The notes: generated by a model from the sequence alone, not told the origin. A DNA stretch of 64,000 bases from Microplitis mediator (GCF_029852145.1 NC_079976.1:11258104-11322103), one strand, 5' to 3'; counted from the first letter of the stretch, positions 20,937 through 32,019 are shown. Numbers and translations are program-made.

Positions 20937-22227
20937 ACACTCATCCAAAAAATTAAAGGAGCAAAAAAATTTTATAAATTTTTTAGTGATTTTTAGAAGG
21001 CTGTATTTTCGTGAAAAATGATCGTACCGAAAAAACAAAATAGGCAAATTAAAGCTTGAAATCTCTAGTTTAAAGATCTTCCAGCAAAATATTTCTTTAA
21101 GCGACGGGTTTTGCGGAATCATAAGAAAAAGGTCGAGACAAAATTTTTCTAAATTTTTTGGTTTTGTTTTTAAGGTCTACGGGGCCGGGAAAAATTTTTT
21201 CAAAAAAACGAATTCATGGCTCGCTTAGAAAATTTATTCAGCTACAATTTGCTTTTTTTGTTTATCTGTACGACATACTTCTGCTGAGATATCAGCCTTC
21301 AAATGAAAAAGGATCCTTTTGTCTTTGATGATTGATATCTCAGCAAATAATGACCGCACAGTAATTTAAAGGGCAGTTTGAGAAACTTGAATAAATTTCC
21401 TACAAGCTACATTTTCGATTTTTTCAAAAAAAAAAATTTTTTTATCCTTGTTGATATCCATTTGAAAAACCCTTAAAAAATGGCCATTTTCTGGTTTTTT
21501 AGTCGACTCATCGCTACTCTGCAAATATTGATAAAAAACAATCTGGGCGTCGGTTGACCCTGCGGGCCAGCCACAAAACTTCCCACTGTTTTCGAGCTCA
21601 AGGAGCTTGAAAACATTACTGTGAATATATTTTCGAGCTCTTCGAGCTCGAAAATCCTACTACATGAAATCATTTTTTATGAGCTTTTTAAGTTTTAACA
21701 AGTTACGTTTTATGCTAGAGTTTGAAAAGTTAAGAATTGAAAATCATTAATGAAGAAGCGGCTTGTGAATTTTTATTATCGATTATGTTCTCTGAAATAA
21801 ATGTATTGAGGCAGAAATCAATGTTAGTGATGAAAATCAAGATTTGAATGAGTTTTGACTTAGGTCAGAGCAATAATATATGGAATATCCGAGAAAAACA
21901 TTAACGACTGGGTTTTTTCAATTTTTTGCTGACAATATGTTTAAAACTAAGGAACAACTTACATGACATTATCTGATGATCAAAAGAGACTATAATAAGA
22001 AAGAGTTGGTATGACTTCAGACACATTGTAGCACATTATATTTTGATTTATCCGGAAAAAATAACATAAAATTGTTGAAAATAATGTTGCCAGGTAATTT
22101 TACAGCTTAATGTACCCCTAAAAAACCTAGAAATTTTCAGATTGATCCATTGAACCGATTGTCAGGGCCGATTGCTCAAAGTTTTACAAAACAATTAAAG
22201 GAACAAGTTTTGTTCCTTAATTTGTGT
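20937..22227 (+). mobile_element. Interspersed element G, copy 1, split by an insertion
   Basis: Parts 20937-21538 and 22081-22227 align in order with the uninterrupted copy at 37802-38555. The left end is ACACTCATCCAAAAAATTAA; the right end is GTTCCTTAATTTGTGT. Internal landmarks are TTTTCGTGAAAAATG, GTTTTGCGGAATCATAAG, GGTCTACGGGGCCGGG and TTGATATCTCAGCAAATAAT. No coding capacity. Confidence 0.7.
21539..22080. repeat. Insertion in element G: RPT-A left end plus unassigned sequence
   Basis: Begins GTCGGTTGACCCTGCGGGCC and runs through AACTTCCCACTGTTTTCGAG and mirrored GAGCTCGAAAA blocks to about 21675, i.e. the left end of RPT-A (copy 4). The remaining 400 bp to 22080 are AT-rich and unrecognised. 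Confidence 0.65.
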
Positions 22228-22502
22228 AATCATTACCAAAATGAAAAAATCAATTTTCTAACTTCGTTACTTAATCAGTAAATGTAAGGTAAAGAGAAAA
22301 AAAAAAATTTCCGAAAAACAGAAAACTTTTTATAACATACATCGAATATATTATGACTATTTTGGCTATTATGTTGTTGTTTATTTTTAGGATTTTTCTA
22401 TTATGTATAGAGTTTGTTTGAAAATGGAAATATGAAAACAGATTTCAAGTTATAAATGCTGGTGCTACGAAAAGTATAAAATAACATTTTTGATACTTAT
22501 AA
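22228..22502. other. AT-rich spacer, nothing recognised
   Basis: Poly-A run at 22298-22309; no frame or repeat recognised. Confidence 0.4.
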
Positions 22503-22509
22503 CACTACA

Positions 22510-22511
22510 TT

Positions 22512-22577
<66 letters not shown>
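22510..22577. repeat. (TA)n microsatellite
   Basis: About 67 bp of uninterrupted TA dinucleotides. Confidence 0.95.
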
Positions 22578-22580
<3 letters not shown>

Positions 22581-23036
22581 TTGTATGGTAGTCCGGAAGT
22601 TTGATAAGCGAGACGATTTACTCAGGCGAATTCAAGCTACCTCCGGCAAGTTTCAGATTCGCGCTCAGCCGGATTAGACAACTCGGAATTAATACACAAG
22701 AGAAAGATAGAAGTGTAGATAAATATATGGATAGATGGTGAATGGTGAAGGGAGATGGTATAGTGTATTGAGTTACTGTACTGGCTTAACTATTCCAGTG
22801 TATGAGTATTGAGTCATTTTGGATTACGACAAACTTATGCTAAAGTTGTGTGTCTGATAGGTAATAAGATAATATCTCATGGCATGTTACTTTGTGATCA
22901 TTGATAACTGAATAATTAGGTTGTCAAATATTAAGTTATCGGAAGGGCTAGTAAATTAAGTTTGTGAAAAAAGTATTCATTGATGATTTTATTTGATGGT
23001 TCAATTAATTATTCGAATGAATATATTAGGGTGGCC
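22578..23036. other. Unassigned, less repetitive sequence
   Basis: 22580-22700 is GC-richer (CTACCTCCGGCAAGTTTCAG, CGCGCTCAGCCGGATTAG), then AT-rich. No open frame, inverted repeat or known motif was recognised. Being bounded by a (TA)n tract and a fold-back, it may be unique genomic DNA or an eroded LTR. Confidence 0.35.
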
Positions 23037-23930
23037 TAAAAAAACCGACTATTTTTTTTTTCGAGTCTCCTATGAAAATTCGTTGATTTAAGATGTTTTA
23101 AGAGGCCTCTCCAAAAATCAGCTCGATAAAAAATTTTTAAGAGGTCGCTTACGAATTTTGAAAATATCAAAAGTGATCGAAATTCGGATTTTTTTGTTCT
23201 AAACTTCTTCTTTCTCGTGGCAGCTATAGTTTATATTTATGAAATCATGACTACGCTGATAATTTCAGCCCAAAATTAAAATATTCAAACGTCGCTCAAG
23301 AATTTTGAATATTAACTGATAATAATGTAACTAATACTTTGAATTAGTTTTTGTATTTTTTTATTACTCAATTATTGTCATTTCACTTAAATATAACTTT
23401 CGCATAACTGAAAATATACAGGACAGTCTTAAACAATAAAATTGGATAAGTTTTGAATAAGCAAAAAAACCTAAAAATTTAATTAAAAAATAAAAAAGTA
23501 TGTAAATAACTTGATATGTCTATTTCTCGGGTTGTATTTTTATTTATTATGATACAAATTGATGGAGAAAAAATTGAGAAACTTTATTATTAATATACAA
23601 GGGTCGCTCGAAAACGTCCAAGAGACAGTACTCGGAAACATTCAAAATTCTCGAGCGACGTTTAAATATTTTAATTTTGGGCTGAAATTTTCAGCGTAGT
23701 CATGATTTCATAAATATAAACTACAGCTGCCACGAGAAAGAAGTTTAGAACAAAAAAATCCGAATTTCGATCATTTTTGATATTTTCAAAACTCGTGAGT
23801 GACCTCTTAAAAATTTTTTATCGAGCTGAATTTTGGAGAGGCCTCTTAAAACATCTTAAATCAACAAATTTTCATAAGAGACTCAAAAAAAAAAATAGCC
23901 GGTTTTTTTGGGCCACCCTAATATATATTA
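23037..23930. mobile_element. hAT-like fold-back F2
   Basis: Ends TAGGGTGGCCTAAAAAAACC and (reverse complement) TAGGGTGGCCCAAAAAAACC. Arms extend several hundred bp through GATGTTTTAAGAGGCCTCTC, GATAAAAAATTTTTAAGAGG and GGCAGCTATAGTTTATATTT. Flanks are GAATATAT (left) and ATATATAT (right). A second copy of the family is at 41135-42012. No coding capacity. Confidence 0.8.
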
Positions 23931-23938
23931 GACTGGGC

Positions 23939-24891
23939 CAAAAAAATTGACTATTTTTCTTTTTCTTAGCTATATCGGAAATATTATTCAGAATGACAAA
24001 AAAAAATTTCATGAAAGTTTGAGCCCTTAATATTAATTTTAAGAGGGCTATCATTGCTATTTTTAATTTTATTCATAATTTGATGTTTGACGTCAGAACT
24101 GCTAAAACATTGGAGTGAAAAAAAAACATTTTTACTTATTCTTATGTAAAATTAAATTCCCTACAAAAAATGTCTGATTGAAAATTTTCGTCAGACAAGC
24201 CGTTTCCGATTAAGTAAGCTTTATAAATTAATATATTTTTTCGATTTAACATTTTTACTTTTGAATTTTGTAACTGACGAATCAATAAATATATTATAAA
24301 GACCATGACAAATTTTCGAAGGAAATTTAATGCTCTACAAAAAAGGTCCCTTAACACTTTTTGCTAAATTCACTCCTTCGAAAGTTATTCACGTTATTGA
24401 AATCGTTTTGACTCAAATTCAGCCTTGAATAACTTTCGAAGGAGTGAATTTAGCAAAAAGTGTTAAGGGACCTTTTTTGTAGAGCATTAAATTTCCTTAA
24501 AAAATCTGTCATGATCTTTTTTAGATATTTCTTGATTCGTCAGTTACAAAATTCAAAAATAAAAATGTTAAATTGAAAAAATATATCAATTTATTAAGCT
24601 TAATTAATCGGAAACGGCTTGTCTGACAAAAATTTTTAATCAGCCCTTTTTTGTAGGGAATTTAATTTTACATCAGAATAAATGGAAATGAATTTTTTTT
24701 ACTCCAATGTTTTAGCAGTTCTGACGTAAATCATCAAATTGTGAATGAAAATTAAAAATAGCTATGCTAGACCTCTTAAAATTAATATTAAGGGCTCAAA
24801 CTTTAATGAAATTTTTTTTTTGTCATTCTGAATAATATTTTCAATATAGCTAAGAAAAAAAAAAAATAGTCAATTTTTTTGGCCCAGTCTA
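23939..24891. mobile_element. hAT-like fold-back F3 (TAGACTGGGCC ends)
   Basis: Ends TAGACTGGGCCAAAAAAATT are inverted; ATATATAT lies on both sides (23931-23938 and 24892-24899), the left one shared with F2. The arms contain TGCTCTACAAAAAAGGTCCC and AATTCACTCCTTCGAAAGTT, a module also seen in F1, F7 and F8. Noncoding; a 71-codon minus frame at 24142-24357 spans an arm. Confidence 0.8.
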
Positions 24892-24900
24892 ATATATATA

Positions 24901-25608
24901 TGTCGGAAAAGTCAGTAGAAGCTTGGGCGTTATTCAGACTATCGGTTTAAATATTAATACTACTTATTTGTATATCAGTTATTAACAAAATAATTATGCT
25001 ACACAGTGATTTAATATTCAAAGTATTGTTCACAAATAATGATACTTAGACAAGTAATATATGAAGATAGTGTCGCACAAAATATCAAATACACTAATAC
25101 TAATTAATGCAATAATTGATTACGCAGGAAATTATAATAATTGTAATACACCACAGTCCGATAATATTCAAATAAAACCTGATCAAATAATTTACAAATA
25201 CTACGGTAAACTAGGCTCGAGAACGAATCCACGGTCAACAGGAAAACTTGTACTTGCACAACGAATGCTCGACCAGAACTGACTTGACTTCACTACTACC
25301 AAACTCTGTACTCCTCGTTAAAAACCTTTATTGTCAAAAATATTCGAAGAAGGACAACCGTCTCGTATTATCTTATTTTATGTTGTCCTCTGTATCTTAC
25401 TATACCCATCCTGTGACCGTGACTGCGTTTGGTGAACAGATGTCACAGCGAGCCTAAGCCTCCCGCAATAAACATAATCCGCTTAAGTTGTAAACAACTA
25501 GAACTTAAATTTTATTATTTAATTGTTGCTATAAAAACTAGTCTTGAATGAGTGTTGGAAATTTCCCGTCCCATTGGAAAACCCCATTTTATTCTTTCAT
25601 CTCCGACA
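24901..25608 (+). mobile_element. Solo LTR, 708 bp (TGTCGGA...TCCGACA)
   Basis: Starts TGTCGGAAAAGTCAG and ends CATCTCCGACA, giving TG...CA termini inside a 7-bp inverted repeat, and lies between TATATA tracts that can hold a 5-bp duplication. It contains CTATAAAAACTAG and CCGCAATAAACAT. The TGT(C/T)GGA...TCC(A/G)ACA form is typical of copia-type LTRs. No internal domain or second LTR is present, so it probably arose by LTR recombination. Frames at 25061-25457 inside it have no support. Confidence 0.7.
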
Positions 25609-25621
25609 TATATATATATAT

Positions 25622-28195
25622 TAGGGTGTTTAAAAAAAAAATTTTGTTTTATTTTCGCTCTTACCCCCTGAAACGTTAGTGGTTGCCGAGAAAAAAATCC
25701 TCCCGAAAGATGGGCTCTCTAGCGCAACTCTAAGAGGTCGCTTTTTAATTTTGATTTCCCATCTAATTAACATGTAAAAATTTACTTTTTCACTAAAAGT
25801 GTAATTACTCGTAAGCTGCTCAATATTTTTCGAATTTATACAAAGATTTTCAAAGCTGATTCCTCAAGCTTTCCAAAACCCTATGATAAGTCACAATTAT
25901 CGCTAATGAAAGCTAGCAAAAAAAAAAATGAAAATTAACAATTTCATTTTGAAATACAAAATCGATACTATTCAGATAGCGTCAACTGGCGTTTTAATTA
26001 TGACAATTATGACTTTTCATAGGGTTTTGGAAAGCTTGAGCCCATACAGGAAGCCCCAGAGTTGAACGACGGGGCCATGCCTGGGACATTATTGGGAAGC
26101 CCATCTTGGCAAACCTATACTGTCCCATGTCCGGCCCATAACTGGGTAATTAGTCTTGGCCATTCCAATGATTACCCAGGCTTGGGCCAAGACTGAATAA
26201 CCTAGCTTTGGCCAAGCCTAGAGTCCCCTAGCTTGGGCCAAGTTTGCGTAACCTAACCTCGGCCGTTGGATGGTAACCCTAACATGGGCCAAGACTGGAT
26301 AACCTAGCCTTGGCTAAGCCTAGAGTCACCCTAACTTGGACCAAGTTTGCGTAAACTAACCATGGCCGTTGAATGGTAACCCTAACATGGACCAAGACTG
26401 AATGACCTAGCCTTGGCCGTTGAGTGGTAAACCTAACACGGGCTTAGACTGAATAACCCATTTTTTATGAAAAGTCATTTTATAATATTTTCTTACATCC
26501 AGGTAATTTGTGTTGATTAGATTTGCCAGGAGAAAAAAAATTTATATAATTAAATAAAAAATAAAATTATATGTAAATTATTATGCATATCGGCCGAGAA
26601 AAAAAAACACGTTCGTTCAGTACTCGAATCGTGGACCTCGTGAGGGCCAGCCCACTGCACGCCCATGTAGGAGCTGCCAGAGTTGAACGAAGGGGCCCTC
26701 CTTGGCTCAGCACTGGGGAACCTAGCTTTGGCACGTCTATAGTGGCCCATTCTTGGGTCAAGAATGGTTACTCAATCATGGCCATTCCAATCATTACCCG
26801 AGCCTGGGCCAAGACTAAGTTCCCCTATCTTGGCAATTCAATGGTGACCCAGGCTTGGGCTAGGACTGGGTAACCTAGCCTTGGCCGACCCAATGATTAC
26901 CCGAGCTTAGGTCAAGACTAGGTTCCCCTGCCTTGATCATTCAATGGCAACCCACACTTGGGCCAAGGTAGGATTATCCAAGTTCGGCTATACCTATAGT
27001 TCCCCATCCTTGGGCCGGAATTGGTTAACCCACGTTTTTTATTAATTATTCAACTAACATTATTATGGTTTTTTAAATTAATAATTATTTATTTTTGAAT
27101 TAAAATAAGTTTTAATCAATAAATATTATAATATTGCGATTAACATTATTTACCACTAATAATTGAAATATTTTTTAGTTCGTTGTTATTTGCAATCAAC
27201 AACCGTAATTTTATAATTTTAGTTATAAAAATTAATTTAAGTAAGAAATAACTCATAAATTATTATAATAAATGTTTTTTTTAATATTGGTGGTAGAGCA
27301 AGACAATTCAACTTGGTTCTTAATAAATAATCAATTAAATTTAATAAATTTTATTTTTTAAAATTATGTAATTATAATAAAAATAATACGAAATTATGAT
27401 TTTTTTTCTTAATCGAAAATATTTATTTAATTGCTCTTTATATTTCATAAAACCAAGTGGTTGTAGTGAAATGAATAAGTACAACATATAAAAGTTTCAG
27501 TTCAACATTAGTAGGTTCGTCCAGTAGCTACCGTTCAAACCTAGCGATCAGAAGGACGGCAGTTCACGCCCAGAGCCCAGCAGAATTTTCGCCGAGTTTT
27601 TACACGTCATTTACCTCACTTAAATAGCTTAAACGTTAATGATCACAAACTCTATTAGGATATTAATGATAAAATTTTTTTTAAATTAATTTGTTTTGTC
27701 GATGCATGGGCCAAGTCTGGCAAGCAAGCATGGGCCAGGTCTGGCAAACAAGAGTGGCTCAGATCTGGCCACCACGCATGGGCCAGCCTTGGCAATGATG
27801 CCTGGGCCAATGGTAACAACCAAGCCTGGCACCCTGTTATCATCCCAGACTTTTACCAAAGCTGGGCCAAAGTGGGTTTACAAGCATGGGCCAGAGATCG
27901 ACAGCATTGCGCCAAGCGTGGCCCATATCTGGCCCCGTCGTATTTTCCTGTATGGGAAAAATCAGCTTTGAAGATCTTTGTGTAAATTTAAATAATATTG
28001 AGCAGCTTACGAGTAATTACACTTTTAGTGAAAAAGTAAATTTTTACATGTTAATTGGATGGAAAATTAAAATAGCGACCTCTTAGAGTTGAGCTGGAGA
28101 GCCCACCTTTTAGGAGGATTTTTTTTCTCGGCAACCACTAACATTTCAGGGGGTAAGAGTGAAAAAAAAAATTAAATTTTTTTTTTAACACCCTA
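25622..28195. mobile_element. hAT-like fold-back F4, split by a 1.9-kb insert
   Basis: Ends TAGGGTGTTTAAAAAAAAAA and (reverse complement) TAGGGTGTTAAAAAAAAAAT. ATATATAT occurs on both sides. Left-arm landmarks CCCCTGAAACGTTAGTGGTT and ACACTTTTAGTGAAAAAGT pair with the right arm at 27960-28150. An inner hairpin pairs TTTCCAAAACCCTATGATAA (25880) with its inverse ending at 26034. The right arm is interrupted after AAAGCTTGAG (26040) by the CCCATACAGGAA element. A related arm fragment lies at 33935-34250. Confidence 0.8.
26041..27956. mobile_element. Insert with CCCATACAGGAA inverted ends and TTGGGCCAAG-rich tandem repeats
   Basis: The first 12 bases CCCATACAGGAA and the last 12 TTCCTGTATGGG are perfect inverted repeats, placed exactly where the F4 right arm is broken. 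26060-27030 contains degenerate repeats built from TTGGGCCAAGACTG, ATTACCCAGG and CCTAGCCTTGGCC. 27700-27930 has shorter repeats like GCATGGGCCAGGTCTGGCAA. The start motif recurs in variant form inside (GCCCATGTAGGAGCTGCCAG at 26659). Between them 27030-27660 is AT-rich. Open frames at 26567-26873 and 27655-27971 are repeat-derived. Confidence 0.65.
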
Positions 28196-28925
28196 ATATA
28201 TATATGTATATATTGAGACAATGTGAATTGTCTTCGTCGTCCTCAGCCTTGCGGTTCCCGTTTTTCTCCGTCTCGTTGCCGTCTGAAATTGTATGTCATA
28301 GTGCTGTGGTCACATGACTAGTATTTACGTCAACGCATGTCCGTAAGGGTGAAGTGGGGACAATGTCCCGAGGCAAGTCCTACGCCCTTGATTATTGAGC
28401 CAGCACTTCGATCCTGGATCAATTAGCGTACAGACGTCTTTCTATCAATTATTCAGAATCAATTCCGGCAATTTACTTGTAAGACTAATTCTAATTCAGG
28501 TCATTAACTTGCAATATTCTGTGCATTACTGGCAATTATCTTGCGATTACATTTTATTGCTTAGTTATTAATTGTTATAAATAAAGTTTAAACCAATTTA
28601 ATCTTACTGTACGTTACCGGTGATACACTCGCGTTATAAATAATTTCAAGATTAATAAGAGATTCAGAGTGCTGAAACGGCGTTGTATCCGGCACATACC
28701 ACGACTATATTGTACTTTGCGAAAACGTTAATTATAAGTAACTGAATCTCATTATAGTTGGCCATAAAGCTGTTCTTTTCTAATTAATTCCTTTTACTCT
28801 ATCAATCACTGTTCATCCTATTTATATCCTATTTTACTGGTAAGGTTTTTAAATAGTTTGATAAAAGTATTATTAATTAAGCCATAATCGATAATTCAAT
28901 TAACAATAAGAAAAGAGTCTATAAA
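28196..28925. other. Unassigned sequence, possibly LTR-derived
   Basis: After the (TA)n edge of F4 the sequence is GC-richer (GCGGTTCCCGTTTTTCTCCG, AAGTGGGGACAATGTCCCG) and then AT-rich with TATAAATAAAG near 28577. TG at the start and a polyadenylation-like word hint at a solo LTR, but I could not define a right end or target duplication. Confidence 0.3.
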
Positions 28926-30900
28926 TTATAAACCGTGAGGTAAGTGAGTATTCCGATTCATATTCATGATTTTGTGACACCAAAAGAGTAGAGAAGCACT
29001 GGGACAGCAAGCATGTTTGTTATGGTGACTTTGTTTTTTCCCGAAGAGTTCTGATGACCAGATTTTCCGGAGTTTCCACACATACTCGCTGCAGAGAGTC
29101 GTTTTGATTTTCGAGACATCCTGCATAGGACTCTCGTAAATTCCTAGATATTTGTACGACTCTCCGGCGTCAAGATGGTCAATGACGCTCCCATCTATTA
29201 ACTCGATATCTTCAAGCAAATCAGAGCACTTACCCGTCACCAGATTAACGACCGCGCAATTGTCCAACCCAAAAGCCAGGCCGACATCCCGCGTATATTC
29301 CCCTACGATATTCAAGGCTGTCTGAAGGTGTTCCTCATCAGGAGCTTATACCTTCAGATCATCCGTGTAGAGTAAGTGGGTGATCAAATACTTCCGATCA
29401 GTTGGTGGGCCCACTGAGTATCCACGGGTACGACGTAGCGCAACAGACATTGGCAGCAGCAAGATGCAAAACAGCAGAGGGCTCAGAGAATTTCCCTGAA
29501 AAACTTCTCTTTCGTACTGTACAACTTCGGTTACACGTTTGTCGTTGCCACATGAAATGTGAAACCGTGTTCGCCTCAGTTGCATCGTACGCTGAATGCA
29601 TCCCACTGTATCGCGATTGACCCCAAGGCATTTGAGCAAAAAGAGAATAAGCTCATGAGCTGTGGAGTCAAATGCCTTACGGTAGTCAATCCAGGTCATT
29701 GACAGGTTGCGCTGATAGTAGATCGCGTCTTGAATGACACAACGATCCACTAACAGATTCTCTTTGCAGCCTGACAGGCCTCTTTTACTGCCACGTTGTT
29801 CGTATATCTGCTGCCATACAGGATCTATCTCCTGCAGAATGCGATTGTTCAAGATTTTTGTGAAAATCTCATAATCCGCATTCAAACAGGTGATAGGCCT
29901 GTAGTTTTTTGGGTCGGACAAGTCACCTTTCTTAGAGATGAGAACGGTTCGCCCTTCTACAAGCCAGCACGGAATAGGTTCGTTGCCTCTGATAAACGCT
30001 GTAAAAATCCGGGCCAGATGGCTATGGGTAGAAGTGAGTTTCTTCCACCAAAATAAGTTAATGCCATCTGGACCCGGAGCAGCCCAGTTCTTACCATTAT
30101 TCAGAGCCAAACGAACTTCTTCCACGCTGACTTCAGGGCTCTCTTCATCAGCATTGTCATTGCGGTGTTCTCGACAAAATGCTTCGAAGTCGTTGAGAGC
30201 TGGAGTGTCACGATGCACGTTCGGTTGATCACCATACAACTCTGACCAGAAAGCTTCTACTTGCTCGATGGTTGGAGGATCGCTAGAAACAGATGTCTTA
30301 GGTGTCCTAAAGCGTGAAGGACTCAGCCGAAACGAAGAGTTATCGGTAAGCCGCTTCAGATTTTTCTCCAGTGACTTTTTAGCAGCCACCAGAGCCCGCA
30401 ACCTGTTAAGGGAATCTTCTTTGATGTTAAGAAGACTCTCCTTATTCATTGTGTGATGCTGATATCGTAGTCCTGCCGCAATACGGCGGACTTTGTATGT
30501 AAATGCCTTACCAGCATATACATACTCAATCACACACTGAATGCGGAAGACATGTTTCCGGAGATCATCAATCTTCAGTGAAAGCTGCCCAATGCGTCCT
30601 CTCATCTTAGCCTCAGGAGAAGAAGTATTTCTACTTGCTGGAAGTAAGAGTGAAGAAGCAGCATCGTAGACAGCTTGATTGATGGTGAGCAAAGTAGAGT
30701 CCTCCTGAATCCAAGTAGATAGTTCGTGGTTTTCCGTGTCAAGTAGATGTTTTCGGTAATGTATCTTTGTTGAGATACATACTTGCCGTGTGTCAAATTC
30801 ATTGTCGGCATCTTCGGAAGAACGGCGTCTCTCCTGATGCAGCTGTGCTAGAAAAGACAGATGGTGAGATGACCGTCTGTTCGTTAACAGTGATCTTCGG
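28926..30900 (-). pseudogene. R4-like reverse transcriptase (one stop, one frameshift)
   Basis: The main frame runs from about 30900 (no ATG needed; first ATG at 30692) to a TAA at 29346-29348 directly after YTDDLKV, where a tyrosine would be expected. The same frame continues below it through MNIVGEYTRDVGLAFGLDNC and GESYKYLGIYES. A frameshift in an A-run near 29035 moves the last coherent residues (KVTITNMLAVPVLLYSFGV) to another frame. RT motifs in order: APGPDGIN, NYRPITCLN, GLSGCKENLLVD, DYRKAFDS, GNSLSPLLF, YTDD. It would copy element RNA during target-primed insertion, but is inactive here. Confidence 0.8.
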
Positions 30901-31285
30901 GTTCACCGGAAATGAGAGGCATAATCACGGAGATGTTATTGTGAAAAATGGCTATGGTTAGAGTGCATATCGCTCCAGAGAGCATGCATCCTAGCCATAT
31001 AACCTTTCCGCTCCGGTTCACTGCTATTATAGCACATCAGGAGATCGGCTCGTAATTCCTCCGTCCACCTAAATGCAGTCCGTTGTTCGCCAAGGTCGTC
31101 ATCATTCGGAATCTCGGTGCTCCGCCCAGCTAGTGGGTAGCCCTCATCCGAGAAGGGCCGGTTGTGGGGAGCTCTTCTGTATTCAGGATTATCTTGAACT
31201 CAGTTTACTTCACATTGGGGAGTTAACCCAATGCAAAGGTTGTTGTGCGCTTTGTAAGCCAGCAGATGGAAGGCTATATTTTCTG
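30901..31285 (-). pseudogene. R4-like N-terminal segment
   Basis: Upstream of the RT on the minus strand, a frame reads PNDDDLGEQRTAFRWTEELR followed by ADLLMCYNSSEPERKGYMAR and MHALWSDMHSN. This tryptophan-containing helical region is typical of the N-terminal DNA-binding part of R4-clade proteins. It is separated from the RT by frameshifts and a TGA near 30910. The 5' boundary near 31285 abuts another LINE in the opposite orientation. Confidence 0.6.
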
Positions 31286-31311
31286 ATGAAATAAGAAATG
31301 AGAACGGTGTG

Positions 31312-32019
31312 CCCTAGGGTTCTAAACTTGGTCCACTGCTTTTTCTGATTTATGTAAATGATATGATTAGTTTAATACGAAATTTGAGGGTAACATGTAG
31401 ACTTTTTGCGGATGATACTAAAATTTATTATGCGAGTGATGACCTGAAGGCTATTGAAAGTAAGTTGAATATGAGTCTATCAATATTATATAAATGGTTG
31501 TTAAAAAATCAAATGAAGATCAATATTAAAAAAACTGTTTTCATGATAATCCATGATAAAAAAAATAATTTTGTCAAAGATTGTTGTGATATTAGACTCA
31601 ATGATTATAAGATAGCTGAAGTACAAAAAATTAAATATTTAGGTATTATAATTGATGAAAATCTGACTTTCAAGGACAATGCAAATGAAACTATAAATAA
31701 AATGGCAAAAAAACTAAATATTATGTATCGTCTGGGAAATTCAATTAGTAATTATTCGAAAAATTTAATTTATAAAACTATAATAGCTCCTTATATTGAT
31801 TACTGTAGTAGTGTGATGATGAATTTTTCATTGGGTGATATGGACAGACTTCAAAAAGTCCAAAATAGAGCGTTGAGACTCGTATTAGGAGTTAACAAAT
31901 ACACTCGCGTGATTGATATGCTTGAAACAGTAGGATGGGTGAGTATAAGACAAAGAATTGTTTTTAACACCTGTATTTTTATACACAAATTAGCGTTGTA
32001 TAGGAAACCTAAAACTTAA
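31312..32019 (+). pseudogene. LINE RT C-terminal half
   Basis: From GSKLGPLLFLIY, with a TAG in place of the usual CAG glutamine of the PQGS motif (31309-31311), through RLFADDTKIYYAS (catalytic FADD), LKNQMKINIKKTVFM, KIKYLGIIIDENLTF and thumb/connection sequence (APYIDYCSSVMM) to a stop at 2019 bp past 30000, i.e. 32019. It continues after this stop as the 32038-32235 frame. The N-terminal RT motifs and any endonuclease are missing. Confidence 0.8.

Larger units (their letters stand above)
28926..31285 (-). mobile_element. R4/Dong-like non-LTR retrotransposon, 3'-truncated
   Basis: Minus-strand remnants are in order from about 31285 down to 28926: an N-terminal segment (WTEELRADLLMCYN, RMHALWSDM; about 30950-31090), a linker, an RT (29346-30900) and thumb (28926-29345). 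The RT motifs WIDYRKAFDS, FQGNSLSPLLFCI and the catalytic YTDDLKV are characteristic of the R4/Dong clade, which normally has a C-terminal restriction-like endonuclease. That C-terminal endonuclease is absent here because the element breaks off near 28960. Confidence 0.8.

Noticed and set aside
25061..25457. Two plus frames of 69-73 codons
   Set aside because: They lie within a well-bounded solo LTR and show no domain.
26550..27971. Frames of 62-96 codons with Trp/Pro/Gly periodicity
   Set aside because: They follow GGCC-rich tandem repeats and are open on both strands, as expected for such repeats.
29402..30456. Plus-strand frames of 62-96 codons
   Set aside because: They are shadows antisense to the R4-like reverse transcriptase.
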